Assembly (NCBI GenBank): GCA_949130495.1
Contig: OX422213.1
Span: forward strand, 538,703,467-538,767,466
Source of the DNA: Sambucus nigra
Taxonomy: Eukaryota; Streptophyta; Magnoliopsida; Dipsacales; Adoxaceae
Direction of reading: 5' to 3'
Length of the DNA: 64,000 nucleotides
Shown: positions 46,801 to 60,088 of the stretch, one piece after another
Layout: each line of letters begins with the position of its first letter
Numbering within the stretch: position 1 is the first letter of the stretch
Notes under the pieces: model-generated
What the model was told of the DNA's origin: nothing
The model's database searches: none
Seen by the model: the letters and a program-made list of their open reading frames with translations, nothing else
Translations under genes and position numbers: made by a program

Positions 46801-49480
46801 GATTGCCGAAAATATTAAAATAAGACATGCTTACCCTAATAAGCTCAAGATGGAGATTTCCACAAAATGATGTGCGGCCAATAGAGTCAAGCATTTCTTG
46901 CAGCTCAAATGTAAAACTCCTACAAAACTAGTTAACAAAGAATATAAATACAATGAAAATATTACGAAATCCTAAATCAACTATAATCCAAAACAAAACA
47001 GTCCTAGGCAATAACGGCGTTTGATATGTAGGAGAAACTGAGCGTTCGTCTTACTATGTCTATAATTGTTTTTTGGCTCCCATGGCTATGGAAAAACCTA
47101 TAGTATTACTACACTCTTTACGAGAGTATAGAGGCTAGTCCAGATATCGAATCCACATTGAATGTTGCTAGACATTAGATGATTTATTATTTCAAAAATA
47201 AAATTGTAAAAGTTGATAGTTTTAAGAAGATATTAATCTAGGAAAGTATGCAAACTAAAATCAACAAAACGAGTAAAAACTATAGACTGAGAAAAAATTC
47301 CCCCACATCAATGTAATTAGTATAAATGGTTACATGGTAAGGAAAAATTATCAACATTAAATATCATTTCATCAATTAATTGAATCTAGAGTTATCACCC
47401 CCAAATTCTCATAAAAGCCTACTATGATTTTTGGCGTCAATAAATAATTCAAAAATTATGCACGCAAGGTTGCAAATACGATGCATATATGATATACACC
47501 GTTAAATCTCCTAGACGCAAATAAAAAATAATCTAACCCATTTAGACTAATACATCACCAAAGCAAAACAACCCCATTAATCCAAGGTGATTTCAATCAT
47601 ATCAACCTAATCTAATTTATCTAGAAAGCATTGAAAAGTATGTATAGCAAGAAAGTAAATAGGAAAGAAAAAAATTATTGAAATAAAATATCAAGCAAAG
47701 CAAGAAAACAAATAATTACAACTAATATATAGGGAGAAGATCAGTGGTGGATCTAGGATTTGATTTCAGGAGGGTAAACTCGGCTAGTAAATTTATAAAC
47801 ATTATATATGGAAGAAAAATAAGGGTCCAAAAATAAAAATCATAATATTTAAAGTATAATTATGTAGAATTTATAAATTTGAATAGTAATGCAATTATTG
47901 TAACCTAAAATAACTCGATCGTGTGGACCTATAAAAAGTTGACATTAGTCATCATACTCAGTGGGCCTAGAAATAGAAAAGAAGTGTGGCCATCACTATT
48001 ATCTCACTAGTAGGCATGCTAACCGACCACCCCAAAGGCTGTGAACAGTGAGTAATGTAAACAAACACACATGAGACTCTTGAAAGTCACCATGCACATG
48101 AACGTGAAGAATATTCAGCTGCTAATTATAATGTAAAGATCTAAATACCTAAAGTATAAAGGTATTCTATCTCTTCATCTTCCTACTACTACAAATAGCT
48201 CACTACCTCTCTCACCTAGGTGGTAATTGAAAATAGTTTATCTAAACCATAGAGAGTTCCCGAGAGGCATGTACTAAAACCTAATACATAGTGACATTGT
48301 ACCCATGGATGTAGGCACCTAAATGGGTTGAACAACATAAACCTTTGTATCCCTCTCTTTGTCTCTCATCTCTCTCTAGCATATCTCCTTTATCTATGAT
48401 TATAATTATTGGTTTAACTAAGCTAAGACTAATCCAAACCAACAAACCAAGTTTAGACACCAACAATATCGTTTACATAAGCTAAAGTAATGTTGCATGG
48501 TTTATTAATTACTAACAATCCAATCCAAAAACCTTAAAATTTTGGCATATCAAATTAGGACACAATAATAATTATTAATTTATGCCATAAGAAAATTATT
48601 CAAACCCATAAGAATTCAATCTAGAGGCAGAAATAAATTAACAAATTAGCAAGCTCATTGTTAATATAAATCGTGGGAATTTATCATCCAAATAGAGTAC
48701 ATTAAGAAAATAACTCATTTACTTGTCCGAACTAATATAAAGTTTCCATATTTGGTTTAAATCATTTGATATCAAGTCGAAGAATACTAATCATCATAAA
48801 AAAATTATATGTTGATCATATAATTGATAACACTTCATTAGAAGACATGGAAACAACAAAGTTAAAAGAAAATGTTGATCTAATTAATGAAAGAAGAATA
48901 GAGGAAGCAAATTAGAAAGGAATGGGGGAGGATTAGAACCTGAGAGAGACAGCAGGTGAAAGCTTAAAGAAATAAAGTTAGCCATTCATTACTTTGTAAA
49001 GAACAGGAAAAGCTTAGGAGTTTAGGACTAATTAAATCTATGAGAAAACTTTTAAAAACTACCGCTGGCACTAATTTGGTTTGATACTACTAAGACTAAT
49101 TTGGCGGGATAGGCACAAAAACAAATGAAGGTGAGTTTTAAATGAAATGAGGGAGAAACGGAATGAAGGAAACAAAATTGGTATTGTATGTGCTTTTTAT
49201 CCTTTATTTTCAGATATAAGTGCATTCCTAACCTTTAACTGTGTAATTATGCACATAGGACCCCTACAACTTCAATACTATTTTAAATTTTGGCAAAAGT
49301 TCAAGGGGGCGAATGCCCCCTCGTACTACTGTAAATGCGTCCCTAGAGAAAATGATGAATAGTAGTCTTACACAATGAACAATAGGAGAGAGAAATGAGG
49401 TCTGACTCCCCGCTTATTAAAATAACGGGTGGCCAACCATCTACTAAAAGAAAACAGAAATCTCATTTGGCTCATTCTTA
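46801..49480. other. Unassigned repeat-like DNA, probable decayed gypsy element
   Basis: No coding motif seen. GATATCGAATCCACATTG near 47138 resembles a phrase common in Athila-type gypsy leaders. GTGGTGGATCTAGGATTTG near 47744 and GGGGGCGAATGCCCCCTC near 49305 resemble the two ends of a widespread plant repeat. These are weak textual resemblances only. Confidence 0.3.
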
Positions 49481-50329
49481 GTGTCACTGTCGAAAATCCA
49501 ATTACTAATAACCTATTATTCAAACCTGGTGTCGATTTTAAACTTTAATTAAATTTCTGTAAATAAATTCGTTTACTACAAACCATTCCAGATAAAGAAC
49601 TAAATACACGATCACCATAATTAAACTGAATGCTAGAATAAAGTAAAGTTCAAAATAACTGAATTAACCATCGATATAAAATCCAATATAATTATTCACA
49701 ACATTGCATTAAATAAAACTAAAATAAAAATCTGACAATGGGCGTCATGACCGAATAATAACTAAATGAGTACTATCTAGAGTATAAAAATAGAAGCGAT
49801 TAAAGAAAATCCCTGCAAGCACTCCACAACTAATGTAACTCTGATAACCTGGAAAGAATACTCATGCCTAGCGTCCCATTTGGTGAACACCTAAAAGTTT
49901 TGAAAATATTTTGATACGGGTCAGAACCCAAATCATTTTGAAAATAATTTGAAAATAATTTGAAAGTAATAAAGATGCATTAATAAATATGTCATGCACC
50001 CTTCCATATTTAAACTTCTATCGCACTCCTATGAGATAATCCTCACGACTCAACTATAGTGCGCACCTAAATTATGCATTTTAACCTTCTAGTTATTCTA
50101 CCATGCCTAACTAGTCTCACTGTAAGTTTTGATCCCATACGCTACCCCGTTTCACGCATATTGTATATTATCATCTTGCACATAGTAATTATAATTATCA
50201 AAAATAATTTATCGATTCATTTCACATAACATTCACTAATTATTAATTCAATATTCGCACTTTAGTGTCTTATGCTCGTATATAGTTTTCTTCACATTTA
50301 TATATGTATTTCCATATCACATAAAGTAT

Positions 50330-50480
<151 letters not shown>

Positions 50481-50858
50481 TCACTATATACATATAACCA
50501 CAATCCCTCAGAGTAATAACTCACTGGATGGGAATCTCTAGTATGCTATTAGGCTCCAGGGAATACAAATCTTATCCTCGGCCATCAAGTCGAAATCGCA
50601 CCACCCAACCCAAATGGTAAACATAACTGGAGGTAGTCATAGTCTTAAGTTAGTGGGTCATAACCATACCATATTACTATACTTGGAATTCAAACTCCTA
50701 TAGGGTGGTCATGCACAAACCTATGACCATGGGGACCGATATTACACCTGCTGGGATTCACCAGGAGAGAACGCCCACAGCGCGCAACCTCCACCCATAA
50801 CACCCCCACCAAACTAGGTATGTTTCACAAATATATCACACACAAATATAATCACACA

Positions 50859-50860
<2 letters not shown>

Positions 50861-50933
<73 letters not shown>
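50861..50933. repeat. Compound (CA)n(TA)n microsatellite
   Basis: About 16 CA units followed by about 20 TA units, immediately left of the proposed Helitron start. Confidence 0.98.
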
Positions 50934-50935
<2 letters not shown>

Positions 50936-51088
50936 CTCTATATAAAAGCTCATAAGTATCTTCCCAAAATTGACACGTCAGATTTGAAAAGCCGTAATAT
51001 GCCTTGAATGATTTTGGTGAAGAGAGAGAAATCTCATTCTCAAATCCTAAAACGTGGTCCCTAAAAACGAGGTCTCTGCACTCATCTC

Positions 51089-51090
<2 letters not shown>

Positions 51091-51127
<37 letters not shown>
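51091..51127. repeat. (TA)n microsatellite inside the Helitron
   Basis: About 18 TA units. Confidence 0.95.
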
Positions 51128-51129
<2 letters not shown>

Positions 51130-52231
51130 GTTACTAAAAATCCATCGCTACCCACCATCACAGGTGGGATAACCTCTGATTTGAGCCACCACGGTTTGAT
51201 AGGGAGAGAAGGTTATATCCCCACATTGAACGAACAGTTTTTTGTTTTTTTAACAGATTGAACTGGGTCTAGAGGGTTGAGTGTATGTGTATCTTATGTA
51301 TGTGTATCTTACAAATCCTAGCCACTAAGAGAGAGAATGAGAGTGGGATTGCGACTTAACTCGGGCCACTCTTCTTCAAACTCAAACGGTCTTCATCTGC
51401 AAAAAAAAACTTGGGTAAAGGCATTGTGGTGGAGAATCACCGGCGGGTTATCACCGGAAGCAGGGGGTTGCTGGGGGTCGTCGGACGGAGGTTCTCACCA
51501 GAGCTGGGTGTGGTTGGTAGGTATAAGGGTGGTTTAGAGGGAGAGAGATAGAGTGATGTTGGGTTTAATGTTTGTTAATGGAAGGAGAGGAGAGAGAAGG
51601 TGAGAGGTTGAAGATGGAGTGATGTGGGTTATGGTGTGTGTGGGTGTAGGGTAGTAGGATGTGTGTGTGTATGTGTGTGTTTAATTTGAATCCTAAATAA
51701 AATCACACAACTAAAATTAATAATAAAATCTAACTAAAAATAAAACAAACTAAAAATAATAAAAATAAAAATATTAAACTAAAAAAACATAAAATCCTAA
51801 GCTTATATAAAAACTAAAAGAAATCAAAAGAACTTGCGTTGATATTTGAAAAAAAAAACTTTTTAGCACATTTAAAGTTCGAGGGACTTAAATTACACAT
51901 GAGAAGAGCTATAGGTTATTTGAGTTGAAATGAAAGGTTTCGTAAAGAATTTCCATGAAAAAGAGTGAAGAAGGCAAAGTGGTTGGATAAAAACTTGAGT
52001 TGACACTCCAAAATAGGGGCATAACATATTTGTGTGTGTATGAATTGAATTAGATAAAATGAAATAAAATAAAAATGGCAAGAGTAGGTGGAATAACAAA
52101 AGCAGTTAACATGTTAAACTTCAACCCAAAGTATTTTCAAGCGCTAAAACCATTGAATATATGTTTTTTGAATTGTAGTGAGTGATTAAGTAATTGTTGT
52201 AATGTTCATGTATCTGAGTGTATATGTAATG

Positions 52232-52248
52232 CCCGTGCATCGCACGGG
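52232..52248 (+). other. Helitron 3' terminal hairpin
   Basis: Perfect 7-bp stem CCCGTGC/GCACGGG with loop ATC, upstream of CTAG at 52256-52259. Confidence 0.65.
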
Positions 52249-53817
52249 TGGCATACTAGTATATATAGTATCCATTCCCGTATATATACAATAAACCTAA
52301 CTAATCTTGTATGTCCCTCATAGCACTAGCCTATACTTCTCGAGTCTAATCCCAACTCTAATTTATTTAAATAGTCACTAATTTAATTTATTCACCCTTA
52401 TAATATAACTTCTGAACACTTAGTCCTTCCCAATCTTCCCATAAATAAGTCTAACTGAAATTTCACCCAAATTCATTATTTCAATTTTTTTTTGAGTATT
52501 ATTCATCCTCACACAATAAGTCTCACCGCATACATATCATAACCATACCAAAGTAATTTATCACATTTCAAATAATTTTTCAAAAGTTTTAAACTCGTTT
52601 ACGGACTATCTAAACCAACCCAGAATCACCATATTAGCACAACCCATCAAATTAACCAAATTGGGCAACACAGGGTAGCTGAACCGATTCGGCTTGAGGG
52701 CGAATAGGTTCGCCCCTGTTGTTCAGCCTAAAACGATACAATATCATGTATTTCAAAATTCTACCCAATTTTCATCCACCCAAGTCAATATGTAAACCAA
52801 ATACCACCAAAATTTCCCATTCTCTATAAATCCTAGATATGAATCTAACCATTTTTCTTATATAAATTCATGTATGCATTATCAATTCATGGGATTCAAT
52901 GTTGTAACCAAGAATTGTACGGTTTCTAAAAATTAACTAGAATTCGTCATCAATTCTAGTTCTTTTTCATTCAAGATCATATGTTTATACATGGATTCCA
53001 TTCTCAAATTTCATATACTATAATTCTCATTCAAATTTAATAAAATCATGTCCCAAAACCCATTTTACATATGAATCCCACCCATAACATAATTGTCACC
53101 AACTAAATATGAATTGAATACATGCATAAAATATTAAGCAAGTTAATCACTTTCCTTAATAGGATTGCAGAGTCTAAATTTGTAGAGTATGAATTGCCTT
53201 TGTTTTGTGATAATCCTAGCCCAGAAAGATCTCCAAAATCCTCCCCAACTCTTTCCTTCTCTTGATACCCTTTGGCTTTCCTTATCTTTCTCTTTATTTT
53301 ACTCTTAAACTCTTAGAATAATAAGTTGGTTGTCCTCTATCATCAACCCTTTCATTTTATAAGCCTAATCCCGAAATTAGGTTAAAACACTAGTGTAAAA
53401 TTACCCGTATGCGTCTATGCGGGTCCTAAATTGTCTAAAAGTCCCTCGGAACCCAATCAACACTCCCAGGTACTTAATTTTGACTTTTTTTGACCTATTC
53501 CGGATCAACAATGCTCTCAAAATCATCATCCAATTTACCAATCATAAATATCCCATCTTAACCTAATATAACCCACATATGTGTCCCAATTGAGATACCA
53601 TCAAATTATGTCGCTTTCACCCACTTACGACGTAATACCATTTGACATTATTTTATTTACTTCATCACACTACTAAATATATTCACATAAAAATTAATCA
53701 ATTCCTCGCTAATTAATATTTATTTATTTTCTAATTATTTCTCAATTTATTTAACCTATGTGTACACATGTAATTTAAATCCTAAAATATAAATATTCGA
53801 AAATACGATGTGTTATA

Positions 53818-56450
53818 TACTCCCCCTTTACAAAATAATTTTGTCCATGAAACTCGGATATTCCAAGTAATAAATCTTCCTATGCTTAACAACATGGCAA
53901 CCTCACATAGGCAAAATCAAATAAGGAAAATACTATTGTGCCTCCACTACATTCCTGCTATAGGTACCATCCTGACAGAAGGCCTACTCATTATGGCCCA
54001 CGATTAGTAACAAGTCTGTTCAAATTATTTCATACTAATATATACTCCATCATTCTTAAGGTCTTACCTTGATAAAAATATGTAAAACTATCATGAACCT
54101 GCTAGAAATACTCTAATAAGATGAGCATATACACCACTGGCCCTATCATCTCAATATTGGGGAAAGGCCCACTACCCTTGGTGTAAACTTCCCTTCTTAT
54201 CAAATTACGTAACTCCTTTCATGGGAGACACCTTCAACTATACCTGACCACTCATGTGAGACTTCAAAAGCTTCAATTAGAGATGACGTAACTCTTGTAA
54301 TGCCTTTAAACTACACGAATGTTTTTTTTGATAAACTCAATCCTTTCCATTGGACTCTGAATCACACCTGGCTCAAGGAGCTTGTTATCCCCTCACATAT
54401 AATTTACTAGAGAGAGGACGACAATACCTCCCATACAAAAGCTACAAAAGGCACCTAGCCAATAATAAACTAGTAAGAGTTATTACACTAAACTCTACTA
54501 ATGATAATACTCATCCCAATTACCTGAATATTAAGAATACACATTACTCACATTCTCCAACATCTTGGTCACGTCTCCCATATCCTCCTCGGTCTATGGG
54601 TACTATGGCTTGCTTGAAATGTAACTTCATCCCCATCGCCTCCTAATAATCCTTATTATAGGTGGGGCTCAAGGATCTTACCTTGATCCACCACAATGTT
54701 GAGTGTAACCTTGTGCTGACTCCTTCCTTTCCTTTAACCCAATATTAGACACTTTGCCCGATAGTGCAACTCACCTAAATTAATAATAATTGGTCCATAT
54801 CGATCAACTAATTCCAAAAAACCAAAGGAAATCCTGACCTTTCCCCGATGTTGGTGACCCCAACAATGATATCCATCAGTCTGCCTATCCATTTTGTCAC
54901 TGTAATCACCAATGATTGCAAAATTTTGGATGATCATCTAAGACCAACCTTTTTCCATCTACAAGTTGTGCACTTGAATATAACTTCACTATGCGTCACT
55001 CCTCACCGATTCTGACACTCTATATCCCATGTCACATGGTACATCTTACTCCCCTTCATGGGGTGCTCCAAATATCGTGACCCACGCGTTTACTCCAAAA
55101 CTGCGCACGTCCTTGGTCTTTTTTACTTGGTAAAAATCAACCTCCTATTTATGCATAAGTCACCCTCATCACTTAACCAAGTAAAACTCCATTCTACTAC
55201 CAATTTTTTTTTCATCCTCCCTTGTCAAGATATATGTTTTACCCATGTCTCCATAGTCTTTCAACCCATCTTAGGTGCGATAGTTCTCCTTATTGTATAA
55301 TATCTGGACTATCTCCTTCCTCAAATGAAGTTCACTCCATCTTACTTTTCCATTTTCACTTCTACTAGCTTATGGGAATACGGTTGAACACATTTATTAC
55401 CACATCCCCCTATCCCAAACGTTTTTGAAAATCGAACTAACCAGGGCATCTACCCTATATCCCCTACATATTTGCATAAACAATATAGACGTAACATCAT
55501 TATTTCAAACTTGGCCCCACATTCTTAGCGTGCCTATATAATAAAGGTATTATTTATTAATATCCCACTAATCGTTGTTCCATTCTTCTTGAGATTTCCC
55601 CACTTATCAACTAGTGGTGCAAAGATTTCCCCAATGCTTCCTACACAACACTATCTGGCTCCACTGGCCTTATACAGTATAATAGCTCTCAGCTCATTGT
55701 ATTTTTCCACATGCACAATGATTAAAATTCAAAACTTATGTCGTAGCATCTCTTAACTCCCGGCATTTATTGAGGTTCATGCGTGGAATGGCAAGCAAAT
55801 GAAATTTAACCAAGGAACTCCCGATGTACTATCACTTAACATTGTCATTCATCGAGATCCTTCGGCCTAAAACATATAGTCGGGACACTCCAAATTCAGT
55901 CCCCCATTCATATATATTTAAACCTCAACTCCAAAGGAGTCATACAATACAATGCTCGCACTATCACAAACTCCCCATGGATACTTTAATAACGAGAAAA
56001 ATCTCTCCACTCAGTGGTAAAGCCAATATCCCCCGAATCACATCAGTAAAGTCACCGAGATCAAATATAACGAGACCACTATACGCTAAAAAATCTCCTC
56101 TAAATTATAATATCTATACGAGGGCTCGATCTTTTTTTAGGTGAGACATCGCAAAAATAACACATCTTGCCCTGGAATAGTGAACATGATAGACTTATGG
56201 TAACAGTCCATATCGCTCAAACCATCGCTAACTAGTCCATTCCCGGGATAACATCATATTCGCATAACATTTCTCTCTAAGACAAGCAAATCCACTAAAA
56301 AAATATCCTCTCATTGTCCACACTCGCTCTCCTGGAAATGGAACCAAAGATAGCCCCGCTACCCCACGGTAAATATATAAACACATCAGTAATTCTAGCA
56401 ATACATTCACTAAACCTCCCTCACACGTGAATCTAGTGAAAATAATATAT
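53818..56450 (-). pseudogene. Decayed Ty3/gypsy (chromovirus-type) pol remnant
   Basis: Heavily mutated, but integrase order is readable on the minus strand: EAMGMKLHF near 54650, LVEFSVI with LYGRYCRP near 54490-54390 (compare LVEFAYN and LYGRRCRSP in the gypsy element at 15580), and the C-terminal EGKFTPRVVG plus GPFPNIEMIGPVVYML near 54170-54090. A VDRYGP block near 54795 fits the integrase core. Toward 56450 (expected RT and protease) I cannot place motifs with confidence. Stops and frameshifts occur every few dozen bases. A right-hand LTR is not recognised. Confidence 0.6.
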
Positions 56451-57660
56451 AGTTGTGGCCATACCGATATATTTCTCTCTTCTCTCCCTGTGGCAGGAAA
56501 AAGAGGGGGAGAAAAAAGGCCTCATGTTCCCTTTCTCTAAGAGTGCTTCGACAGTCATCGGTGTGGGGTGAATGTAAAGAGATGGAGTCGCCAGCCTATT
56601 TTGCACAAAACAAGAAAAATAACACGTCGTAGCCTCTAGAGATCTCCATCAAAGATAGATTGATGCTTACGAAACCAATAGTTCGAACGTTCGGGGACTA
56701 AGTTACGGAATGGGAAGGTGTTATGCACCCATCCCTCCCTTTCGGTCTCTCGTAGGCTTGTGTTACTATTTTCCTTGATTTCTTTGTGAAGTGTGTGTGC
56801 ATGTATATATAAATGGAGATCAAAATCGTCTAACTCAAATCATGGAAAAGATGGAGTGAGGTCATCCGAAGGAATGCTCCTAAAATAATATCTAAAAAAT
56901 ACGATGTATGCCTTTATCGAGATATTGATCGTTATGATGAAATGATAATATATGTGTGCTAAAATGAGAATAAATATAAAAAATATAATATGTATTAAGA
57001 TAATGTATAGATGAAAAGGATGAAAATGCGAAAATGGAAAAATTAGAAAATTGAGAAATTGGACTTGAGTCTCGGGTTTTAGCCCGAGATGCCTACGTAG
57101 CCTATAAAGGCATCAAAGTCCATGTAGTTATTATGAGGCATAAAGGTGGGGTTTATACCATATATTCGAGCGGTAATATATTATATGTGTATGTGTAGAA
57201 AATGTACTTTTAGTTTTGAGAAATTGTAATGGATAATCCCGTTGGAATTTATAGGTGGAGCCATCCTTTTCATTGTTTTATTTTTTTATAGAAAATAAAA
57301 TATGTACAATATAACTAATAAAGAAGAGAGATATTAATTTTTATGAACTAAAGCAAAATATGGATTTAATAATTTATGTAACTAATGCAAAAATAAAGAA
57401 ATTAAAGAGAGAGAAAGATTTTTGGACCTTCTTTGGAGAATTGAGGTTTGATCTTGATCCTTGATGAACTCCCTTGAGTGTTGAGATGAATTTTGGATGA
57501 GAGAGAATGAGATTTTTCTAAATTGGGTATTAAAAGGATGGGAATGAAAGATTGAAAGGAATTTCACACAAGGAAACTTCGCTGATTGCAAGAGAATGCT
57601 GCTGAGATCAGTGATGTTGATAAATCTGAGGTATGCTTTGGGAGTGAGATCATGCCCTCT

Positions 57661-57667
57661 AATTATA
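57661..57667 (-). promoter_or_regulatory. Putative TATA box of the minus-orientation LTR remnant
   Basis: TATAATTAGAGGGC on the minus strand, comparable in position to TATAAATAGGCC in the plus-orientation remnant (43558). Confidence 0.35.
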
Positions 57668-57889
57668 GGATGGGGGTGATGATCGGAATATCCCTATCCT
57701 TACCAATAGGTAGGTAACCTGAGGCACACTACCGATAGACAGGGAAATGGACCTGCCAATCTGTAGTCTGATGCACATTTTTCCTGAAAAATGGTCGTAT
57801 AACGCAATTCATTAATCCAAATCGTCAACGTGGCATACTATTAAAAAGGTAATTCATAGGACTTCAAAAGTCCTTTGGGCCTCTATCGG

Positions 57890-58640
57890 GTCTGGTAGTT
57901 GACTTTGGGTCAAACGGGGCACATAAGCATTCATCGGTCCTTTGGATGGGTGATCGTCGGACGAAAACAGATTGTTCGTCCGAACGATAAGTCATAATCG
58001 AGCACGAGGGGGAATTTTTAAAGGTTATGCAATTTACTTTAACATTACAAATACCTTTGCTCAGTTCGAAAAGTTGACCTTCGTTAACAGGGGCCCGAAA
58101 GCGCCTAGTGACCTTTCAGAGTAAAACGAGTCGTTCATCCGTACCGTAAGGCTGATTCGCACACGGGGCAGAAAATTGGAAAGGGTATTCAGTCCCCTTA
58201 AAATATTAATTTAATCTTATTTGAGCTGAAAAGTTGACCTTTGTTAGACCGAGCCCGGTAGGCCTCCAAATTGATTCTCGGGGGAAATAAATCATTCGTA
58301 CGAACAGTTATGCCATTTCAGGCATGGGGATGACCGTTGAAAAGGGGTTTCAGTTTTCTTCTAAGATTAAAAGAGCTTTTTCTCTAAAAAAGAAGTTGAC
58401 TAGGGTCAAATCGTGGGTCCGGGAGTGCCCTATGGCCTCTAGTTAGATTTTTATGGTAAAATGGTTCGTTCCTTTGAAACGTTATGCCGATTCGTGCACG
58501 AGGAAGATCATTGGAAAGGGAATTCAAATCCATTCAAAGATTTATTGAGATTTTGATCTATCAATAGAGCTGAACAAAGTCAAAAGGGGTCTAAGAGAAC
58601 CCGGTGGCCTCCAGATCGATACTCAGAGTATGACCTAGGT
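57890..58640. repeat. Degenerate ~170-bp tandem repeat, about 5 units
   Basis: A GTTGAC or GTCAAA-type anchor recurs near 57898, 58074, 58238, 58398 and 58575 (spacing about 160-177 bp). In the first units it is followed by TTCGTxCGAACG-like and GATTCGxGCACG-like blocks at similar offsets. The units are strongly diverged. Confidence 0.6.
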
Positions 58641-58779
58641 TTTTTGGTGAAATAGGGAGGTGCTAGGGACATAAGGAGAGACTTAGAGGGTTTTAGAATG
58701 TGGTGTCTATAGATACCCTCGACGGGTGATCTTGGAACAAATGAAAGATGTTAAATAGACACCACATGATGTTTTGGAA

Positions 58780-59415
58780 AAGAGGTCAATTCTGCGGACC
58801 AAAGGGGATGGAGATGACCATATTAGAGGGTCGAGGACAATTCTGAGGACCCAAGGAAACACTAGGCAAGGTTGATTGATAATTCTGAGACCTAGGGTAG
58901 GGAGTGAAGAATTATGTGAGTCGAGGTCAATTCTAAGGACCTAGGTAAGGGAGTGGCCCATTCTACAAGCCGAGGTCAATTCTGAGGACCTTATGTTGTA
59001 GTGACCAATTCTACGAGTCGAAGTCAATTCTAAGGGATTTAAGTAGAAGAAATAAATTTTGAGGGTTGAGGTCAATCTGATGACCCTCAATAGAAGCGGC
59101 CAATTCTGAGCGTCGAAGCCCATTATGAGGGCTTAAGTAGCGGTGGACAAGTCTAATGGTTGATGATAATTCTAAGGGCTTTAGTAGAAGTGACCAATTC
59201 TGAGGGTCGAAGTCAATTCTGAGGGCTTAAGTAGAGGTGACCAATTTTGAGGATCGAAGCCAATTCTGAGGGCTTAAGTAGGGAGACCAATTCTTAGGGT
59301 CGAAGCAAATTCTGACGGCTTTAGTAGAAGTGACCAATTTTGATGGTCAAAGCCAATTTTGAGGGCTTAAGTAGAGGTGACCAATTATGTGGATCGAAGC
59401 CAATTCTGAGGGCTT
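58780..59415. repeat. ~47-bp minisatellite, roughly ten units
   Basis: The unit is built of two similar halves: GACCAATTCTGAGGGTCGAAG then CAATTCTGAGGGCTTAAGTAG. The best units are at 59198-59415; those toward 58780 are more diverged. Confidence 0.85.
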
Positions 59416-59430
59416 AATTAAATTTCAGGG

Positions 59431-60088
59431 AATAGTTTTCTTGGGAAATTTTATAGACTCTAATGGGGAAAAATATTAATCCGTAGATGGGATACAGCCT
59501 TACTGGGGAATTTTCTCAATTTCTACCATGTCCCTTTGGAGACGTTGCTGGGGAGATATCCAATTGGATTTGGTAATTCCTATGGGGAGATAATTCTTGG
59601 AGAAAATGTGGCATTAATCCGGTTGGGGATTTTAGAGTCTTGAAAAGATGTTTTTCTTGGTGAAAAAGGTTCAAAAATTCATCTGGTATTTTTAGGAATT
59701 TTCTGGGGATTTTTTGGGATTTTCAGGGAGGTGCTAACCGGTAGGGTGTGGGAGGTGCCAAACAGCAGTGGCACGGTATTTTGGGCTACCTCGAGTAGGT
59801 GAAGGAACAGGGTCAATCGTTATGTGGCTTGGGATTGCGTATCGGCATGCCCCCTAGCCTCGTATAAAAAAAGGGGCAAGATTTCTTCGTTTATCACATC
59901 TTTCAGATCTTCTATCTTCTGCTTTTCTTCTCTGCGAACTATTCTAGAATTCTTTTCTCCTCCAAAACTAAGAAATGGTGGATTTTTCAAGCAGTGTGAT
60001 CCACATGGCATGGTTGAGTGTTGATAATTGAGCGCATTTGGAGTGGCGAGTTAGGGTACCCCAAGCGCTGGGTAGTGTGAATGATTTT
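59431..60088. other. No gene recognised; plus-strand promoter-like sequence
   Basis: Contains TATAAAAAAAGGGGC at 59863 followed by a C/T-rich stretch, which would fit a plus-oriented LTR promoter, and repeated TGGGGA phrases (59463-59720). It is cut by the family C LTR at 60089. Confidence 0.4.

Larger units (their letters stand above)
50937..52259 (+). mobile_element. Non-autonomous Helitron (candidate)
   Basis: The 3' end is convincing: arms CCCGTGC (52232-52238) and GCACGGG (52242-52248) with a 3-nt loop form a hairpin, followed 7 nt later by CTAG (52256-52259) and a host T. This is the Helitron 3' signature (hairpin, CTRR, insertion before T). The proposed 5' end TCTATATAAAAG at 50937 fits the TC start, but the preceding base is C rather than A, so it is less certain. 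No Rep/helicase gene is present. It holds a TA microsatellite (51091-51127) and a GC-richer segment near 51340-51560. Confidence 0.55.
56500..59430 (-). mobile_element. Ogre/Tat-like LTR/leader fragment, minus orientation
   Basis: GGAGTCGCCAGCC near 56583 is the reverse complement of the GGTGGCGACTCC-type phrase downstream of Tat/Ogre LTRs. GTTCGGGGACTAAGTTACGG and GGGAAGGTGTTATGCACCC (56690-56745) and GATGCCTACG..GGCATCAAAGTCC (57080-57120) mirror the plus-strand blocks at 44100-44510. On the minus strand a TATAATTAGAGGGC sequence (57654-57667) precedes a pyrimidine-rich leader. Upstream (57.9-59.4 kb) lie two tandem-repeat arrays, presumably U3. No coding region is seen. Confidence 0.5.

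Noticed and set aside
55824..56144. Plus-strand frame whose translation loosely resembles gypsy integrase (HRDPS.. MLALSQTP)
   Set aside because: The resemblance is weak and on the wrong strand. Integrase motifs nearby (54.1-54.65 kb) are collinear and clear on the minus strand, so the plus-strand similarity is probably chance.
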